A stretch of 10,295 nt of DNA. Source: an uncultured Ventosimonas sp. (GTDB taxonomy: Bacteria > Pseudomonadota > Gammaproteobacteria > Pseudomonadales > Pseudomonadaceae). The stretch's first letter is position 1, and the number at the start of each line of letters is the position of its first letter. The stretch lies in assembly GCA_945283395.1 (NCBI GenBank), contig CALYQH010000022.1, forward strand, positions 1 through 10,295, in the 5' to 3' direction. Position numbers and translations under genes: made by a program. Shown here one piece after another: positions 1-6,246 of this stretch. The notes beneath the pieces are model-generated. The model had not been told where the DNA came from. It was given only the letters and a program-made list of their open reading frames with translations, and made no database searches.

Positions 1-154
1 TCAGAATTTTATAGATAAAGATTATAATGAAGCAAAAAGAGAATAAAAATTAGTCCATAATATAGCTATGGATAGTTGTTAAAGCTAGGCGTTTCTATCA
101 TAGATTTACAGTTAAAAAGCGAGTTGTAGAAGCTAATATAAAAATAGATAAAAG
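1..154. other. AT-rich non-coding flank downstream of the HxlR gene
   Basis: I see no coding frame, RNA gene or convincing terminator here. The region lies beyond the stop of the minus-strand HxlR gene. The only structure is a small inverted repeat at 55-71 (CCATA, seven bases, TATGG) that contains the palindrome ATAGCTAT. It has no adjacent T-run in either direction that would make it a clear intrinsic terminator. The left edge may be the intergenic end of a further gene outside the window. Confidence 0.4.
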
Positions 155-502
155 TTATGTCTTGAGTTTATGTTGGTTTCCCCAACGACACATCTTATCC
201 AGTACGGGCATTAGCGATTTACCTTTGTTGGATAAACTATATTCTACTTTAGGGGGAATTTGAGGGTATTCTTTTCTAATGATGAGGTTGTCTTTTTCCA
301 ATTCTTTTAAGGTATTACTCAATGTCTTAAAGGAGATAGTGCCAATGCAGCGTTTAAGCTCATTAAATCGCATGACCGGCTGATTTTCATTTAGCAAATA
401 GAGAATAATCATCTTATATTTACCCCCTATCAGCGACAGGGTATAACTAAAACCAGTATCTTTAATATTGATACCAGTTGGGCTACAAGTACTTTTTTTC
501 AT
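155..502 (-). CDS. HxlR-family winged-helix transcriptional regulator
   Basis: A 115-residue DNA-binding protein, the usual length for HxlR regulators. After a short N-terminal arm it shows the family pattern: the helix around GGKYKMIILYLL (residues 26-37), RFNELKRCIGTISFKTLSNTL as the recognition-helix region (45-65), and a wing ending in the hallmark PPKVEYSLSNKG (83-94). It has cysteines at 6, 52 and 105. A cysteine at position 6 is where I recall the redox-active cysteine of Bacillus YodB, so thiol-based sensing of quinones, diamide or reactive chlorine is a reasonable inference but not shown. The start is supported by an AGGGAGA ribosome-binding site at 509-515. The gene is divergent from a flavodoxin-fold oxidoreductase, its likely target, as in the YodB/AzoR and HypR/HypO pairs. 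The family call is firm; the inducer is unknown. Confidence 0.88.
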   Translation of the reverse strand: MKKSTCSPTGINIKDTGFSYTLSLIGGKYKMIILYLLNENQPVMRFNELKRCIGTISFKTLSNTLKELEKDNLIIRKEYPQIPPKVEYSLSNKGKSLMPVLDKMCRWGNQHKLKT

Positions 503-521
503 TTAAACTCTCCCTTAGGAT

Positions 522-590
522 AGTATATAACCTAGCTGCGTATACTTCTTTAAAATATTAGTTTACCCTATACTTAGCAAACCTAACTAA
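522..590. promoter_or_regulatory. candidate operator/promoter region between hxlR and the oxidoreductase gene
   Basis: The divergent intergenic region contains an inverted repeat AGTATA (522-527) and TATACT (541-546) with a 13-base spacer. A third copy of the element, TATACTT, lies at 569-575, repeating 541-547 in the same orientation 28 bases on. A second, weaker inverted repeat is TTAGTT (558-563) with AACTAA (585-590). HxlR dimers bind short interrupted palindromes, so these are plausible operator half-sites. TATACT also resembles a -10 box, so part of the pattern may be promoter sequence. I found no good -35 box at the right distance for either gene. Confidence 0.3.
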
Positions 591-615
591 ATTTTAATTA
601 GAAGAGATATATTAA

Positions 616-1161
616 ATGAAAACATTGGTAGTAGTAAGTCACCCTAACATTGAAGAGTCGATTGTAAATAAGCGATGGATTGAAGAATTAAAAAAGTATC
701 CAGAGTTGTTTACTGTGCATGAAATATATAAGGCTTATCCTACTAAGATAATAGATGTGGCAAAAGAGCAAGCACTAATAGAAGCTCATCAATGTCTTGT
801 TCTACAATTCCCTTTATATTGGTTTAATTGTACTCATTTACTTAAAAAGTGGTTAGATGATTTATTTACCTATGGTTGGGCTTATGGTTCAACAGGTAAT
901 AAATTAGTAAATAAAAAAGTAGGATTGGCTGTTTCAGCAGGAATAAAGTGTGAAGATTTTAGTAAGGAAGGGCGTTATCTTTATACCTTAGAAGAAATTT
1001 TACGTCCTTTTGAGATAACGATGAATTACGTAAAAGCAGCTTACCAGAACCTATTCGTCTTTTATGGAGCAGAGTATCCCGAAAATTTAGTACCAGCTAG
1101 TTTAAATAAGAGTGCTATAGACTATATTCATTATTTGACGAAATTGAGCACACTTAACTAA
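616..1161 (+). CDS. flavodoxin-fold NAD(P)H dehydrogenase (KefF/YwrO/MdaB-like)
   Basis: A 181-residue protein of the Flavodoxin_2 NAD(P)H oxidoreductase family, FMN- or FAD-dependent enzymes that reduce quinones and related electrophiles by two electrons in the cytoplasm. It opens with the strand and phosphate-binding loop LVVVSHPNIEESIVNKR (4-20). It continues with QFPLYWFNCTHLLKKWLDD (64-82), GWAYGSTG (87-94) and the helix before LRPFEITMNYV (129-139). These match the order in KefF and the Bacillus general stress protein YwrO as I remember them. GAAGAG at 601-606 is a suitable ribosome-binding site nine bases before the ATG. The gene is divergent from an HxlR regulator, which suggests induction by electrophile or oxidative stress. 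No Kef potassium antiporter gene is nearby, so a KefF-type ancillary role has no local support. The exact substrate cannot be told from sequence. Confidence 0.82.
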   Translation: MKTLVVVSHPNIEESIVNKRWIEELKKYPELFTVHEIYKAYPTKIIDVAKEQALIEAHQCLVLQFPLYWFNCTHLLKKWLDDLFTYGWAYGSTGNKLVNKKVGLAVSAGIKCEDFSKEGRYLYTLEEILRPFEITMNYVKAAYQNLFVFYGAEYPENLVPASLNKSAIDYIHYLTKLSTLN

Positions 1162-1363
1162 GAGGTTAATTAACTCATAATAATAGAAAAAGTAACTAAC
1201 ATGAATAGAAATAATAAGCACTGTATTAAAATAAAAAGTTAAAACTTGAATTAGTTGTTATTTATATTTATTATTTGCAGAGCTAAAAATTTCATAAAAA
1301 TAAATGTTATATGGTAACAGCTAGAAAATAAAGAATATCCTTGCCAATAAAGTAGCTTTTTTA

Positions 1364-1825
1364 CTATTTCATTTTATAACCCAATTGCTGCCATAGTTGA
1401 TAACTAGCAATAGCTACTGTGTTAGATAAATTTAAACTACGGCTATTGGCTTGCATAGGCAGCTTTAATTTCTGTTGAGGTGGGAGGCTATCGAGAATAT
1501 TGGCAGGAAGTCCCCTTGTTTCTGGGCCAAATAATAGTGCATCTCCTGCTTGATAGTTTACTTCGCTAAAGAGGGTAGTTGCCTTAGTGGTAAAGGCAAA
1601 TAATCTAGGATTCTGCAGATGGGTTAAACAAGTGGCTAGATCATCATATTGTTTTATTTGTGCAAATTCATGATAGTCTAGTCCCGCTCTTCGCAACCTT
1701 TTATCATCTAAGATAAAACCTAATGGTTTGATGAGGTGGAGATGGCAACCAATGTTAGCGCATAGCCTGATAATATTGCCCGTATTGGGAGGAATTTCTG
1801 GCTGAAATAGAATAATATGAAACAT
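1364..1825 (-). CDS. trmL: tRNA (cytidine/uridine-34 2'-O)-methyltransferase TrmL
   Basis: A 153-residue SPOUT-class methyltransferase, the length of E. coli TrmL (YibK). In the E. coli enzyme, a homodimer methylates the ribose of the wobble base of two tRNA-Leu isoacceptors using S-adenosylmethionine. The three knot motifs are all present: [15 protein letters not shown] (12-26), [10 protein letters not shown] (98-107) and the C-terminal [19 protein letters not shown], which form the AdoMet-binding trefoil knot. The protein starts [17 protein letters not shown], as the family normally does, so the ATG is secure although no clear Shine-Dalgarno sequence precedes it. It stands alone, divergent from colR and convergent with the oxidoreductase gene. 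There is no sign of truncation. Confidence 0.94.
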   Translation of the reverse strand: MFHIILFQPEIPPNTGNIIRLCANIGCHLHLIKPLGFILDDKRLRRAGLDYHEFAQIKQYDDLATCLTHLQNPRLFAFTTKATTLFSEVNYQAGDALLFGPETRGLPANILDSLPPQQKLKLPMQANSRSLNLSNTVAIASYQLWQQLGYKMK

Positions 1826-1869
1826 AAATTGCGAATTTAATTAGCTAACTATCAATTTAAATTTGCTAT

Positions 1870-1898
1870 CTTATACGAAAATGTAAAAAAAATGTTAA
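1870..1898 (-). promoter_or_regulatory. predicted sigma-70 promoter of trmL
   Basis: Reading the minus strand, a -35 box TTAACA (1893-1898, one mismatch to TTGACA) is followed after exactly 17 bases by a -10 box TATAAG (1870-1875, one mismatch to TATAAT). Transcription would begin near 1863, giving a leader of roughly 38 bases before the trmL ATG. The region is very AT-rich, so chance matches are easier, but the spacing is ideal. Confidence 0.5.
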
Positions 1899-1900
1899 AA
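1880..1900. repeat. 11-base direct repeat, possible OmpR-family binding site
   Basis: AATGTAAAAA begins at 1880 and AATGTTAAAA begins at 1891, so two near-identical units are repeated with an 11-base period. OmpR/PhoB-family regulators bind head-to-tail at direct repeats with this period. The site lies over the -35 box and spacer of the predicted trmL promoter and just upstream of the -35 position for colR. Binding by the adjacent ColR is an inference. A-rich sequence can also produce such a repeat by chance. Confidence 0.3.
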
Positions 1901-1925
1901 ATAAAGTGGCTGCTAATTATTCCTT

Positions 1926-1931
1926 TATAAT
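1926..1931 (+). promoter_or_regulatory. candidate -10 box of colR (would give a nearly leaderless mRNA)
   Basis: A perfect TATAAT lies only nine bases before the colR ATG at 1941, which would put the transcription start near 1938. There is no convincing -35 box 16-18 bases upstream (around 1903-1909). The bases between it and the ATG contain no Shine-Dalgarno sequence. Either the messenger is leaderless or almost so, or this TATAAT is a chance match and the true promoter lies further upstream. Confidence 0.35.
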
Positions 1932-1940
1932 AGTTCCATT

Positions 1941-2621
1941 ATGAAAATACTAGTTATTGAAGATAATAAAGACATTTTAGCTAATATAATAGACTACCTA
2001 TCTATTAAAGGTTATGACACAGATTGTGCTCAAGATGGTTTGGCAGGTTTAAATTTAGCCATTAGTAATTATTATGATCTTATAGTTCTTGATATTATGT
2101 TGCCCCGTATGGATGGTATTGAAGTGTGTAACCAATTAAGGGCTAATAGAAAAAATGTGCCTATTATTATGTTAACGGCTAGAGACTCTATAGATGATAG
2201 ATTGATAGGTTTTAAAGCAGGCGCTGATGATTACTTAATAAAGCCTTTTGCTTTGGTAGAATTAGTGGCTAGGATAGAGGCTATTATTAGACGAAGTCAG
2301 GGAGATGATAAGTTTTTTCTACAAGTGGCTGATTTAACATATGATCTTGATACTTGTATTGTACGAAGAGCAGAGGTAACTTTAAAATTAACCCCTTTGT
2401 CTTTGCGATTATTAGAATTACTCATGAAAAAGAGCCCACATGTTGTGCGACGTGAGGTTCTGGAGCAGCAAGTATGGGGTGATGATTTACCTGACACAGA
2501 TATTTTACGAAGTCATATTCATCAATTACGCCAAATCATAGATAAGCCTTTTGCTAAACCATTGTTATATACAGTTCCTAAAATAGGTTATAGATTAGCG
2601 GAATCAGAGAATGAGTCTTAA
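1941..2621 (+). CDS. colR: response regulator ColR (OmpR/PhoB family)
   Basis: A 226-residue two-component response regulator. The receiver domain (1-118) has the acidic pair Glu7/Asp8, phosphoacceptor Asp51 in LIVLDIMLP, Thr79 and Lys101 in DYLIKPF. The winged-helix effector domain (about 127-221) includes SPHVVRREVLEQQVWGDD, SHIHQLRQIIDKPFAKPLL and the terminal IGYRLAE. These stretches closely resemble Pseudomonas ColR as I remember it, which supports the symbol beyond a generic OmpR-family call. In Pseudomonas, ColR activates envelope-maintenance and metal-tolerance genes under control of ColS. The ATG is fixed by the conserved start MKILVIEDN, although no Shine-Dalgarno is visible. The frame overlaps colS by 11 bases, so the pair is co-transcribed and probably translationally coupled. 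Confidence 0.88.
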   Translation: MKILVIEDNKDILANIIDYLSIKGYDTDCAQDGLAGLNLAISNYYDLIVLDIMLPRMDGIEVCNQLRANRKNVPIIMLTARDSIDDRLIGFKAGADDYLIKPFALVELVARIEAIIRRSQGDDKFFLQVADLTYDLDTCIVRRAEVTLKLTPLSLRLLELLMKKSPHVVRREVLEQQVWGDDLPDTDILRSHIHQLRQIIDKPFAKPLLYTVPKIGYRLAESENES

Positions 2622-3891
2622 GCAACCGCTAAAAAGACGTATTGTTATTGCTTTTTTTATCATGACACTAGTGGTAGCAGGTACTTCTTCTATAAGTATT
2701 TTTATCATAGTACAAATGTTAGAAGAGCATTTTGTTTCACAAGAATTAGGGGAGAATTTACAGGATATTTTAGATAGCCATTTGGCCCCTGATGAGATTG
2801 CAAAGTTAGGTAAACATTCTAAGTTTTATACGACTAATGCTTCATTCAAGTTACCTATACCTGATGATTTTTATGAAACAAAGGAAGGTTTCTCAGAGGT
2901 TTTATTAAGGAATGGTAAGTCTTTTTATGCATTCAAAAAAGTTATTGATGATGAAGTTTATCTGTTAATAAAAGATCAAACAGAATTTGAACATAGAGAG
3001 CAGATACTTATTACTGTGGTATTTATAGGTTTTATAAGTTCTTTAGTTATCGCTTGGTTGTTAGGTAATTTATTAGCCAATAGAATATTAATTCCTGTGA
3101 TTAAACTAGCCTCAGAAGTTGAGAACAATGATCATTTAAATCAGTTAGGTAGTCAAACCAAGTTACATTTAGAGTATGCCGATGATGAAGTAGGACAACT
3201 AGCAGCAGCTTTTGATAAAGCGTTTAATGAACTTAATTCATCATTGGAGCGAGAGCGGCTATTTACTAGTGATGTTAGTCATGAATTAAGAACACCTTTA
3301 ATGATAATAGCCTCAAGTTGTGAGTTATTACTAGACAATAAGAATATGCCTACAACACTCTACAATAAAATACAAAGAATTAATCTAGCTAATAAAGAAA
3401 TAGATGAATTAGTACAAACTTTTCTGGTGCTAGCTCGTGCTCCTAATGAGGAGGTGGTTGGTGAGCAGACTAGCCTATTGGCAGTAGCAGAGGAGCAAGT
3501 AGCAAGCTGGCGGGCTAAGTTTTGGGAAAAAAAGATTTATTTTGAATTAATAGTTAAAGCGACGAATAGTCAAGTTTATAATAAAATTCTATTAAAAACA
3601 GTCATTTCTAACTTGTTACGTAATGCACTGCACTATACCGAGCATGGTGAAGTAAAATTAGTCATAAATAATGATATTTTTTCTGTGGAAGATACCGGTA
3701 TTGGTGTGCCTGAAGAGCAACGCCAAGCTATCTTTCAAGCCTTTGTGAGGGGAGATAATTCAAACAGGGGGGAAGGTTTAGGGTTAGGGATTTCTATTGT
3801 TAAACGTGTCTGTTCCCATGAAGGATGGCAGGTGAAGATGATATCAAAGCTGACCGGGGGAAGTATTTTTACTGTTATATTACAAAGCTAA
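2611..3891 (+). CDS. colS: sensor histidine kinase ColS
   Basis: A 426-residue inner-membrane kinase, the partner of ColR. Order: TM1 (about 11-36), a periplasmic sensor domain of about 95 residues (37-131), TM2 (about 132-155), a HAMP linker, the dimerisation and phosphoacceptor domain with His224 in FTSDVSHELRTPL, and the ATPase domain with N-box NLLRNALHY (334-342), G1 box EDTGIGVP (360-367) and G2 box GEGLGLGISIV (387-397). All catalytic motifs look intact. The periplasmic part has an ExxE motif just before TM2 (Glu127 to Glu130, EHRE) and other acidic or His residues (Glu38, Glu39, His40, Glu96). In Pseudomonas putida ColS an ExxE motif in this domain is needed to sense iron and zinc, so a similar role is likely here. 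The start lies inside the end of colR with only a weak ribosome-binding site, consistent with coupled translation. Confidence 0.86.
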   Translation: MSLKQPLKRRIVIAFFIMTLVVAGTSSISIFIIVQMLEEHFVSQELGENLQDILDSHLAPDEIAKLGKHSKFYTTNASFKLPIPDDFYETKEGFSEVLLRNGKSFYAFKKVIDDEVYLLIKDQTEFEHREQILITVVFIGFISSLVIAWLLGNLLANRILIPVIKLASEVENNDHLNQLGSQTKLHLEYADDEVGQLAAAFDKAFNELNSSLERERLFTSDVSHELRTPLMIIASSCELLLDNKNMPTTLYNKIQRINLANKEIDELVQTFLVLARAPNEEVVGEQTSLLAVAEEQVASWRAKFWEKKIYFELIVKATNSQVYNKILLKTVISNLLRNALHYTEHGEVKLVINNDIFSVEDTGIGVPEEQRQAIFQAFVRGDNSNRGEGLGLGISIVKRVCSHEGWQVKMISKLTGGSIFTVILQS

Positions 3892-3956
3892 ATGAATAAT
3901 GCGCTTTATTCTATTAGTTAACTACAGTTATAATGATTTGCATAATAGATTATTAG

Positions 3957-3984
3957 TTGTTATTTAGGTAAGGCACTTTAAAAT
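3957..3984 (+). promoter_or_regulatory. candidate promoter for the small membrane protein - HIT - coq7 cluster
   Basis: TTGTTA (3957-3962, four of six bases of the -35 consensus) and TAAAAT (3979-3984, five of six of the -10 consensus) are separated by 16 bases. They lie about 60 bases upstream of the next gene. An inverted repeat AGGTAA (3966-3971) with TTACCT (3984-3989) straddles the -10 region and could be an operator. Both are weak in such AT-rich sequence. Confidence 0.28.
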
Positions 3985-4042
3985 TACCTCATCCATAAGC
4001 AATTTATTGTTTATGCACTTTATACTATTGAGTAATTATATT

Positions 4043-4360
4043 ATGAAACCTGCGTCTATTTTGTGGATAATTTTGTTGGCTTGCATTGTCGTATTTAGCT
4101 CTTCCCTTTATGTTATTCGTGCGTCCTGCTATAACAGGACAGTGGCTGAGATAACTAAGCAACAATTAAGTGATAGAAATAAAGATTGTAAGCCTAGTTT
4201 AAATGTTTCTTTAGAAGCTAAACAATTAGCGTCTCATATTTATTTTTCGCTCATGTTTATTATTCCAATACTAATTTTCGTGTGTTTTGTAATAAGCTTT
4301 AAACAACGAGCTAAAAGAATACTTGATAATAATGAAAAAGATCAAAAATCAATTTCTTGA
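4043..4360 (+). CDS. unrecognised small protein with two predicted membrane segments
   Basis: I do not recognise this 105-residue protein. It has two hydrophobic segments, about residues 7-26 (ILWIILLACIVVF...) and 65-86 (HIYFSLMFIIPILIFVCF...). Between them is a polar loop of about 38 residues containing cysteines 29 and 49. After the second segment comes a basic tail (KQRAKR). By the positive-inside rule both ends face the cytoplasm and the loop the periplasm, where the two cysteines could form a disulfide. The start is uncertain: the frame is open upstream to a TTG at 4007 and an ATG at 4013. I prefer the ATG at 4043 because MKPASILW gives a more normal membrane-protein N-terminus and a weak GAG lies ten bases before it. 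The stop is 18 bases before the HIT gene, so co-transcription with HIT and coq7 is likely. Confidence 0.6.
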   Translation: MKPASILWIILLACIVVFSSSLYVIRASCYNRTVAEITKQQLSDRNKDCKPSLNVSLEAKQLASHIYFSLMFIIPILIFVCFVISFKQRAKRILDNNEKDQKSIS

Positions 4361-4378
4361 TGATAGGAGTTAATTCTA

Positions 4379-4717
4379 ATGGATTGTTTATTCTGTAAAA
4401 TTATTAATGGCGAGATTCCTTCTCAATTGATTTATGAGGATGAGCAAGTTTACGCTTTTCATGATATAGATCCTAAAGCACCTATTCATTTTCTAGTTAT
4501 ACCCAAAAAACATATTGCAACTCTTAATGATATGCAAACCAGTGATGAACCATTAATAGGTCATTGCGTATTTACCGCACAAAGATTAGCTAAAGAATTA
4601 GGCTGTCAAGATGGTTTTAGGGTGGTGATGAATTGTAATGAATTAGCTGGTCAAAGTGTTTTTCATATTCATATGCATATCTTAGGACAGCGGCAGTTAC
4701 AGTGGCCACCAGGTTAG
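4379..4717 (+). CDS. HIT-family (Hint-like) nucleotide hydrolase/phosphoramidase
   Basis: A 112-residue histidine-triad protein, full length for the Hint branch. The family hydrolyses purine nucleoside phosphoramidates and aminoacyl-AMP in the cytoplasm. The start CLFCKIINGEIPS (3-15) and IDPKAPIHFLVIPKKHI (30-46) form the nucleotide pocket. The catalytic triad is His96-x-His98-x-His100 in VFHIHMHILG, the middle histidine being the nucleophile. The ending QRQLQWPPG is the form I recall in Pseudomonas homologues. Cys3 and Cys6 form a CxxC that in some HIT proteins helps bind zinc. AGGAG at 4365-4369 is a good ribosome-binding site. The gene follows the small membrane protein by 18 bases and precedes coq7 by 36, an order of HIT and coq7 I recall from Pseudomonas. 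The physiological substrate is unknown. Confidence 0.92.
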   Translation: MDCLFCKIINGEIPSQLIYEDEQVYAFHDIDPKAPIHFLVIPKKHIATLNDMQTSDEPLIGHCVFTAQRLAKELGCQDGFRVVMNCNELAGQSVFHIHMHILGQRQLQWPPG

Positions 4718-4739
4718 TGGTTATAAGTTTTTTATGTAG

Positions 4740-4748
4740 TAAGGAGGT
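4740..4748 (+). promoter_or_regulatory. full-length consensus Shine-Dalgarno of coq7
   Basis: TAAGGAGGT matches the complement of the 16S rRNA 3' tail over all nine bases and sits five bases before the coq7 ATG at 4754. It fixes the start and predicts strong initiation, unlike the weak or absent ribosome-binding sites of colR, trmL and waaA in this window. Confidence 0.85.
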
Positions 4749-4753
4749 TTACT

Positions 4754-5401
4754 ATGTCAAATCAACGTCATTATACGCCCGTAGATAAATTATTTATGCA
4801 GGTGAGCTATGCTTTACGCACCCTATTACCATTTTCTGGTTCTCCCTATAGAGTTACACCTGCTAAAACAATCGAAGAATCTGCAATGACTGAACAAGAA
4901 ACTAAACATGTAGCAGGTCTAATGCGTATCAATCATACAGGCGAAGTTTGTGCACAAGCTTTATACCAAGGTCAAGCATTGACTGCTAAATTATCTGAAG
5001 TAAGGGAAACTATGGAGAAAGCTGCGGAGGAAGAAATTGATCATTTAGCTTGGTGCGAGCAACGAGTTCGTGAACTAGGACAAAGACCAAGTATTTTAAA
5101 TCCACTTTTCTATGGCCTTTCTTTTGGCTTAGGGGCAACTGCTGGCTTAATTAGTGATAAATTAAGTTTAGGATTTGTTGCTGCTGTTGAAGATCAAGTA
5201 TGTAAGCATCTAGATGAGCATTTAGAACAATTACCTATAGCGGATGAAAAATCGAGAGCTATTCTTGAGCAAATGCGCTTGGATGAAGCACAACACTCAA
5301 CTAATGCTTTAGCAGCGGGGGGCTTTAAATTTCCTAAGCCCATTAAAATAGGTATGACGTTATTATCCAAAGTTATGACTAAAACGACTTATCGAATTTA
5401 A
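4754..5401 (+). CDS. coq7: 2-nonaprenyl-3-methyl-6-methoxy-1,4-benzoquinol hydroxylase Coq7
   Basis: A 215-residue di-iron monooxygenase that adds the C6 hydroxyl to demethoxyubiquinol, the penultimate step of ubiquinone synthesis, at the inner face of the cytoplasmic membrane. The carboxylate-bridged iron site is complete: Glu64 ([18 protein letters not shown]), Glu94-x-x-His97 (EEIDHLAW), Glu146 ([14 protein letters not shown]) and Glu178-x-x-His181 (DEAQHS). The hydrophobic stretch [17 protein letters not shown] (116-132) is the membrane-associating part. Length and the C-terminal [10 protein letters not shown] agree with Pseudomonas Coq7 as I remember it. This is the oxygen-dependent alternative to the flavin enzyme UbiF of E. 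coli, so an aerobic lifestyle with ubiquinone is implied. It is probably the last gene of the plus-strand cluster, ending at the hairpin at 5408-5429. Confidence 0.95.
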   Translation: MSNQRHYTPVDKLFMQVSYALRTLLPFSGSPYRVTPAKTIEESAMTEQETKHVAGLMRINHTGEVCAQALYQGQALTAKLSEVRETMEKAAEEEIDHLAWCEQRVRELGQRPSILNPLFYGLSFGLGATAGLISDKLSLGFVAAVEDQVCKHLDEHLEQLPIADEKSRAILEQMRLDEAQHSTNALAAGGFKFPKPIKIGMTLLSKVMTKTTYRI

Positions 5402-5402
5402 A

Positions 5403-5429
5403 TAAAAAACCCAATCAATTGATTGGGTT
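5403..5429. terminator. shared intrinsic terminator between convergent coq7 and speD
   Basis: Positions 5408-5429 form a perfect 22-base palindrome with AATT at the centre. As RNA this is a stem of nine pairs or more, including three consecutive G-C pairs, with a four-base loop. On the minus strand the hairpin is followed by a run of six T (complement of 5404-5409), the standard form for termination of speD. On the plus strand it lies seven bases after the coq7 stop but has only a poor T tail, so termination in that direction is weaker. It separates the two converging genes. Confidence 0.85.
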
Positions 5430-5445
5430 AAATAGTAAAGTAGTG

Positions 5446-6246
5446 TCATTTTTTGGGTATATTACAACCATAAAATATTTCTAACATTTCTTGATGTAAT
5501 CTTTCACTAACATGGGCTTTTTCTTCATCAGAAAGCTTGTTAGTAGCATCACCAAACAAATAATTTTCCAAGACAAAGTCTTTAAGAAGCATTTTGGTAT
5601 GGAATAAGTTTTCTTGATAGACGTTGACATCAGTCATTTGATAAGCCGCTCTAGTATCTTCAGAAAGATAGTTTTGAATAGAATTGATCTCATGATCTAT
5701 AAATAACTTACGACCTTTTACATCACGGGTGAAGCCTCTGACTCGGTAATCTATGGTTACTATATCTGAGTCGAATTGATGAATTAAGTAGTTAAGCGCT
5801 TTAAGCGGTGAAATTACCCCGCAAGTAGATACATCTATATCTACTCGAAAGGTAGCTATTCCCTCAATAGGATGAGCTTCTGGATAAGTATGAACAGTAA
5901 TATGACTTTTATCTAAATGGGCTAAAATAGTATCACGTAACGGACCGGGCGATTCTTTTTTATAATCAACATCGGTAACTGGAACAGGTTGTTCAGAGAT
6001 TAATATAGTGACACTGGCCCCTTGCGGATCATAATCTTGGCGAGCAATGTTTAAAATATTAGCTCCTATAATGTCAACAACCTCAGTTAAAATTTGGGTA
6101 AGCCGCTCTGCATCGTAGACTTCATCTATATAGCGTATATAGGCTTGTTGATCTTCATGAGTTTCGGCATAACTGATATCATAGATATTAAAACTTAATG
6201 TTTTAGTCAGATTGTTAAAGCCATACAATTTAGATTTATTGCTCAC
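5446..6246 (-). CDS. speD: S-adenosylmethionine decarboxylase proenzyme SpeD
   Basis: A 266-residue pyruvoyl enzyme of the E. coli (class 1A) type, which makes decarboxylated AdoMet, the aminopropyl donor for spermidine. The proenzyme cleaves itself between Lys113 and Ser114 in [15 protein letters not shown], turning Ser114 into the pyruvoyl group. His119 and Cys142 ([14 protein letters not shown]) are the expected processing and catalytic residues; the numbering is offset by two from the E. coli Ser112/Cys140. Conservation with Pseudomonas SpeD is high throughout as I remember it. The start codon is GTG (6246-6244). An in-frame TAA lies directly before it, and the N-terminus [20 protein letters not shown] fits the family, so no upstream ATG is possible. 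AGGAG (6259-6263) is 12 bases away, a long spacing. No speE is adjacent, so spermidine synthase must be encoded elsewhere. Confidence 0.96.
   Translation of the reverse strand: MSNKSKLYGFNNLTKTLSFNIYDISYAETHEDQQAYIRYIDEVYDAERLTQILTEVVDIIGANILNIARQDYDPQGASVTILISEQPVPVTDVDYKKESPGPLRDTILAHLDKSHITVHTYPEAHPIEGIATFRVDIDVSTCGVISPLKALNYLIHQFDSDIVTIDYRVRGFTRDVKGRKLFIDHEINSIQNYLSEDTRAAYQMTDVNVYQENLFHTKMLLKDFVLENYLFGDATNKLSDEEKAHVSERLHQEMLEIFYGCNIPKK

Noticed and set aside
1151..1175. TTAAC/GTTAA hairpin and near-palindrome at the end of the oxidoreductase gene
   Set aside because: The stems are short and AT-rich without a T-tract. In sequence of this composition such repeats arise by chance. The 202-base convergent gap 1162-1363 shows nothing else.
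2297..2497. 66-codon open frame on the minus strand inside colR
   Set aside because: It lies wholly antisense to the conserved effector domain of ColR, and its translation is Ser/Arg-rich low-complexity sequence resembling no family. It is a shadow frame.
3894..3911. GAATAA/TTATTC inverted repeat just after colS as a terminator
   Set aside because: The stem is only six mostly A-T pairs and no T-run follows, so it is too weak to call.
4007..4042. Upstream extension of the small membrane protein from a TTG (4007) or ATG (4013)
   Set aside because: There is no ribosome-binding site before either codon, and the extra residues would precede the more natural start MKPASILW at 4043. The choice is not certain.
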